A stretch of DNA of 64,000 nucleotides from Rhizobium leucaenae USDA 9039 (lineage in GTDB: Bacteria > Pseudomonadota > Alphaproteobacteria > Rhizobiales > Rhizobiaceae), in contig NZ_AUFB01000022.1 of NCBI RefSeq assembly GCF_000426285.1, forward strand, positions 23,067 to 87,066. Direction: 5' to 3'. The notes beneath the pieces were generated by a model, which was not told the origin of the DNA, made no database searches, and saw nothing but the letters and a program-made list of their open reading frames with translations. Shown in pieces: positions 61,601-64,000 of this stretch. How positions within the stretch are numbered: the stretch's first letter is position 1; every line of letters begins with the position of its first letter. Made by a program: the position numbers and the translations under genes.

Positions 61601-64000
61601 AAACGTCTTCTCGTGGGCCTCCTGATAGTTGGTGACATCATTGGCCGAGAGCAGATTGATGTCGTTACCGGCAAAGAGATTGACGTCGCGCTCCGCGGAC
61701 GCGCTGGTTGCCTGCAGGTTGACGTTGTTACCGGCAGAGATGTTGAGATCACGACCGGCAGTCAGCGTCGAGATGGCGTTGGTGTCGGACTGCTGCGCGG
61801 TCTCGTCCTTGGTCTTTTGAGCGCCGATGCCAATGGAGAAGCCGCCATTGTCGGCCGAGAAGGACAGGCCGAAGCCGGACTTCTTTTGCGTCTGCGATTC
61901 CGACGAGCTTTCCGCACCCGGTGTGACATTGACGTCTTGCGCAGCCGACAGATTGATGTCCTGATCGGCGCTGACCGACGACCCCATGATATTCAGGTTG
62001 GTCTTGCGGGCCGTCAGATTGACGTCCTCGCCGGCGCTGAGTTCGGAGCCGACATTGTTCGTAGAGGACTGCTTTCCGTCTTTCTCGTTCTTGCCGTAGA
62101 GCGAGATGAAGCCGCCGCCGGAGCCGACGAAGAGGCCGGAATCCTTGCGCTGGCTGTCGACCTGATGGTTCTCCTGCGCGCCGATAACAGCGACGGTGTC
62201 GCCGGAGACGTTGATGGAGCCGTCCGCATCGACCTTCGAGCCGGCAATGATGGCAGCCTTGCCGGCATCGAGATTGACGTCGCCGGATGCCGAAAGCTGC
62301 GAACCGACCGTCGTCTCGTTGTAGGCGTCGTAGCTCGAGCTGCCGTTGCGCAGGAAACCCTTTCGCTTGGCGCTGTCGTTTTCGGTCTCTGTGTCCTTGC
62401 CCGCGGTGACGACCAGATTGCCGTCGGACTGGATATTGAGATCGGCAACGTGATCAGCATCGCCGGCGGTAACGGTTGAGGCCGAGACGGTGGTATCGCC
62501 ACCGGAGATGATGGTCGCGCCCTCCTTGCCGGAGATCGCCGAACCGACCGCGGTCGTATCTTCCAAATGGCCGTTGGCCTTCTCCTTGATCGAGGTGCCG
62601 AGGAAGCCGGACTTCTTCGAGGAGGAGTGAACGTCCAGGATCGAGGAATCCGTCGCCTCGGCGACGGTTACATCGCCATTGGCCTGCAGGCCGACAGAGC
62701 CGCCGGCGGAGATCTTCGAGCCAATGACATTGAGGTCGCCACCCGATTTGGCGACGATGTCGGCGCCTGCGGTAATCTCCGAGCCCGTATGTGTCGTCGA
62801 TGAGGACGAGTTGCCGCCGAAGGTCGATGAAGACTGGCTCTGCGACGTCGAGACATTGATATCGCCCTTCGAGGTCAGGCTGAGATTGCGGTCGGCCGAC
62901 AGTTGCGCGCCCGAGATCAGAAGGCCCGCATTGCCGTTGACCACCAGATTGCCTGTTGCGATGAGCTGTGAGGCCTGTTGATCCGTGCCCGCGGTCTCGG
63001 TGTAGCCATCATTGGTCAGACGGGCGACATCGGTGGAGATGATGTTGACCGATCCCTGCTTCGCCGTGACAGTCAGATTACCGCCGGCCTTGGCCATGGA
63101 AGCGCTGATATCGACGTTGTCGTTGGCGGCAATAGTGAGATTGCCGCCGGTAGTGATGCGGGTGCCGGTCGCATTCTGCTGGCCGCCATTGTCAACCTTG
63201 ACTGCGCCGAGCGTGACATTGTTGCCGGAAAGCTGGGCTGTGCCGCCGGCGGCGATCTTGGCGCCCTGCGAACTCAGCGTGCCGCCCGCAGCGATTTGCA
63301 GGTTGCCGCCGGCCGATATACCGGCATTGGTGTTGACGACATTCTGCCCGCCGATGTTCATCGTCTGGGCGGCAAGCGTGATGCCGTTGGTGGCATTGAG
63401 GTTCATGTTGCCGCCGGCGAGGAAGACGCCGCCATTCGCCTTGATGTCCGTGGCGTTGATGGTCATGCCGTCGGCGGCGGCAATCGCGCCGGAATTGTCG
63501 ACGGAGCCGGCATCGATGCTGACCGTGTTGCCGGCGATGACGGCAGCAGAACTGTTGACCTTGGCGCGGTCGGCGGCCGAGAGATAGACCACCGGCACCA
63601 GTACCTGCGCGCCTTCGATGACCTCGGCCTGATAGATCACGATTGATTGGGTGAGCGACGCCGCCTGCTGTGGCGTCAGCGCCTGGCCGAGGGAAAGGCC
63701 GTTCGCCTCGGCATAGGCCACGCCATTGTCGAGCAGCGTCTTCATCTGATCGGTGGCGTTGTTGCCGGGGATGAAGGAGCCGGCGCCGAGACCATCGCCG
63801 ACCAGTTGCCGCATCTGTTCGTCGACGAGCTGATTGTCGAAATAGGCATCGCCGAGGAAGGGAACCTTGGTCTCCGGCGTGTAGCCGATCCGGTCGATAA
63901 AATAACCCGAGCCGTAGAAGGTCGAGACGTCAAGGAAGGCGGCCCGCGTCTCGAACAGGAAGACCTGGCCCGGCACGGTGCCGCCGACGCCGCCCGATTG
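58664..64000 (-). CDS. Filamentous haemagglutinin/CdiA-like exoprotein with C-terminal nuclease toxin domain, 5' end missing
   Basis: The frame stays open to the window edge; 1,778 codons are visible and the N-terminal secretion (TPS) domain lies outside. From residue about 150 to 1,000 it is built of haemagglutinin repeats (blocks such as NLTARKTNLNIMGSSVSADQD and LTAGRDLNISAGNNVNLQAT) that form a beta-helix stalk. Around residue 1,245-1,330 is a hydrophobic pretoxin stretch (GAGVLGGVNGWEGAIKGAAGAATSALL, then YNYLTHEQ, in the position of the VENN motif, which is absent). The last ~123 residues (58,667-59,035) look like a PD-(D/E)XK nuclease: IPDLWGANVGGILEAKNV supplies Asp and Glu-x-Lys, followed by NQLRAQIQVA. 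It is probably exported by a TpsB partner and delivers a DNase or RNase to neighbouring cells. Confidence 0.88.
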   Translation of the reverse strand, partial: QSGGVGGTVPGQVFLFETRAAFLDVSTFYGSGYFIDRIGYTPETKVPFLGDAYFDNQLVDEQMRQLVGDGLGAGSFIPGNNATDQMKTLLDNGVAYAEANGLSLGQALTPQQAASLTQSIVIYQAEVIEGAQVLVPVVYLSAADRAKVNSSAAVIAGNTVSIDAGSVDNSGAIAAADGMTINATDIKANGGVFLAGGNMNLNATNGITLAAQTMNIGGQNVVNTNAGISAGGNLQIAAGGTLSSQGAKIAAGGTAQLSGNNVTLGAVKVDNGGQQNATGTRITTGGNLTIAANDNVDISASMAKAGGNLTVTAKQGSVNIISTDVARLTNDGYTETAGTDQQASQLIATGNLVVNGNAGLLISGAQLSADRNLSLTSKGDINVSTSQSQSSSTFGGNSSSSTTHTGSEITAGADIVAKSGGDLNVIGSKISAGGSVGLQANGDVTVAEATDSSILDVHSSSKKSGFLGTSIKEKANGHLEDTTAVGSAISGKEGATIISGGDTTVSASTVTAGDADHVADLNIQSDGNLVVTAGKDTETENDSAKRKGFLRNGSSSYDAYNETTVGSQLSASGDVNLDAGKAAIIAGSKVDADGSINVSGDTVAVIGAQENHQVDSQRKDSGLFVGSGGGFISLYGKNEKDGKQSSTNNVGSELSAGEDVNLTARKTNLNIMGSSVSADQDINLSAAQDVNVTPGAESSSESQTQKKSGFGLSFSADNGGFSIGIGAQKTKDETAQQSDTNAISTLTAGRDLNISAGNNVNLQATSASAERDVNLFAGNDINLLSANDVTNYQEAHEKTFAGVTLTVSSQVGKAAQSIYNSAERLSDSGGVNAITNTAIAALGFYQGFKDLQSVSDDLAKGKGLSFNIGINAGVNHQQSESSSTTSTPVVTDIRAGRSITMEAENGSITSDGAQILAGYGKDGLPTIPGDPLTGDIFLSAENGDINLNAATGTSDSSSSNSSWSVGVGVNLGCSTATSKCSANVGVNGSYGEGGSDTASVSHTNTHVNGTGDVTIVTNDLALRGATVAGNSVTADVRNLTIESLVDTAKAKADQTSASAYIGTDGVSLSGTLQKADGKAAVVSEQSGIHAGSGGLDLNVEQQTSLIGGLITSQAPAALNNISTGTLVTQDIDTYSKWNASTYGGSIGTSGLTIAPPVKDGDSNSGKAYSAIGGNIGITITDPAHQTQDIGAIRRDTENTNTSLPGLPDLQNILREQYKTQADLQAAQVTMAGLVGDIASEFYKQAALSGDQAGMDYWKEGGSGRVLLHTIGAGVLGGVNGWEGAIKGAAGAATSALLTPAIADLVKGMLKDSSLSAADREQLAALLGESLSAIVGGAVGGAEGAAYAATQYQYNYLTHEQLDEANKERGELLKKIADCKAGLNNGCSGQTLARLEGNLEVSTAYYRQLSDANNAALVSACAASFTSAACLSGRQELQNAVDEESGLEAHVLGTSAINTPDALLLGVLSDVTAGHLAPDQIAAQYQKALVTNQVVINGVAALSVLVAAGVTIGPEVYGYCAANSAACANAVTELLDCTVTVACTSTAGGVLSVGAATKVAGELEQSASAAAGAAGTRTIFASDGTSVIVPAGYRPILTSSASDVSGLPNGFVRVIDDAGNVVIAGPNGAIYADVAAAQNAATISTNAPTNTAQVIINRQNGAEFEQQVLDAFGHVGGAKNTTPITVTLHDGTQVTTIPDLWGANVGGILEAKNVQNLSMSNQLRAQIQVAIETEQPLNLVVSSRTQSVSGPLINGVRSTGGNVYVYNPASDRLTLWLKK
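58667..59035 (-). other. Predicted PD-(D/E)XK toxin domain of the exoprotein
   Basis: The segment begins NRQNGAEFEQQVLDAFG, a pattern seen at the start of Tox-REase domains. The catalytic Asp is encoded at 58,909-58,907 and Glu-Ala-Lys starts at 58,876. QLRAQIQVA matches the helix after the core in Tox-REase-7-like families. The assignment is by motif only. Confidence 0.65.

Noticed and set aside
61373..62479. 368-codon plus-strand frame
   Set aside because: Antisense to the haemagglutinin repeats; its composition mirrors the repeats.

Overview
The window looks like about 64 kb of an alphaproteobacterial, Rhizobiaceae-type genome, most likely a Rhizobium/Agrobacterium relative and plausibly a large secondary replicon. 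The pointers are high GC, the bioBFDAZ operon followed by a GntR gene and preceded by a BioR box, a riboswitch-controlled thiCOSGE operon, and divergent oxyR/katG. This placement is inferred from gene order and family resemblance. I found no replication genes, rRNA, tRNA, CRISPR array or intact insertion sequence.

Layout. 1-3.0 kb: end of an ankyrin-repeat gene, a secreted YHS protein, and a class III cyclase/TPR gene broken by one frameshift. 3.8-6.4 kb: a FixJ-type response regulator and a PAS histidine kinase. 6.4-7.5 kb: no convincing gene. 7.5-12.7 kb: an EmrAB-like drug efflux pair, a Bfd-like ferredoxin, a metallo-beta-lactamase-fold hydrolase and an SPW membrane protein. 12.8-18.2 kb: a collapsed copy of part of the histidine kinase gene, then a Dpp/Opp-type ABC importer operon on the minus strand. 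18.5-24 kb: an unrecognised 378-residue protein with an RPHP motif, an L,D-transpeptidase, a SerA-like dehydrogenase, a DUF4168 protein and a receiver-like protein.

24.3-34.8 kb is the vitamin block. bioB-bioF-bioD-bioA-bioZ are overlapping or touching genes behind a BioR operator, with the probable repressor gene bioR directly after them. Facing them and ending 2 bp from bioR is thiC-thiO-thiS-thiG-thiE, read from the minus strand behind a TPP riboswitch and a recognisable promoter. 34.9-40 kb: a ribose-type sugar ABC importer (rbsB, rbsA, rbsC order) with a divergent LacI repressor and two identical 14-bp candidate operators. 40.1-44.4 kb: a small secreted protein, oxyR and katG (peroxide defence), with a strong terminator after katG.

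44.8-49 kb: a diguanylate cyclase, a Xre/RES toxin-antitoxin pair with a tandem 24-bp duplication across the toxin stop codon, small secreted and membrane proteins, and an acetyltransferase. 49.1-54.8 kb: a CecR-type TetR regulator, a membrane-fusion protein, a double ABC ATPase and two ABC-2 permeases, in the same order as E. coli cecR-ybhGFSR. 55.2-57.2 kb: a chemoreceptor. 57.8 kb to the end: the C-terminal 1,770+ residues of a giant filamentous haemagglutinin/CdiA-like exoprotein (5' end outside the window), ending in a probable PD-(D/E)XK nuclease toxin domain, with a candidate immunity gene overlapping its stop codon by 4 nt.

The best candidates for something new are the CdiA-type toxin/immunity tail, the duplicated histidine-kinase fragment bracketing the efflux segment, a dispersed ~75-bp intergenic repeat (about 10,530-10,608 and 18,355-18,434), and the orphan RPHP protein.
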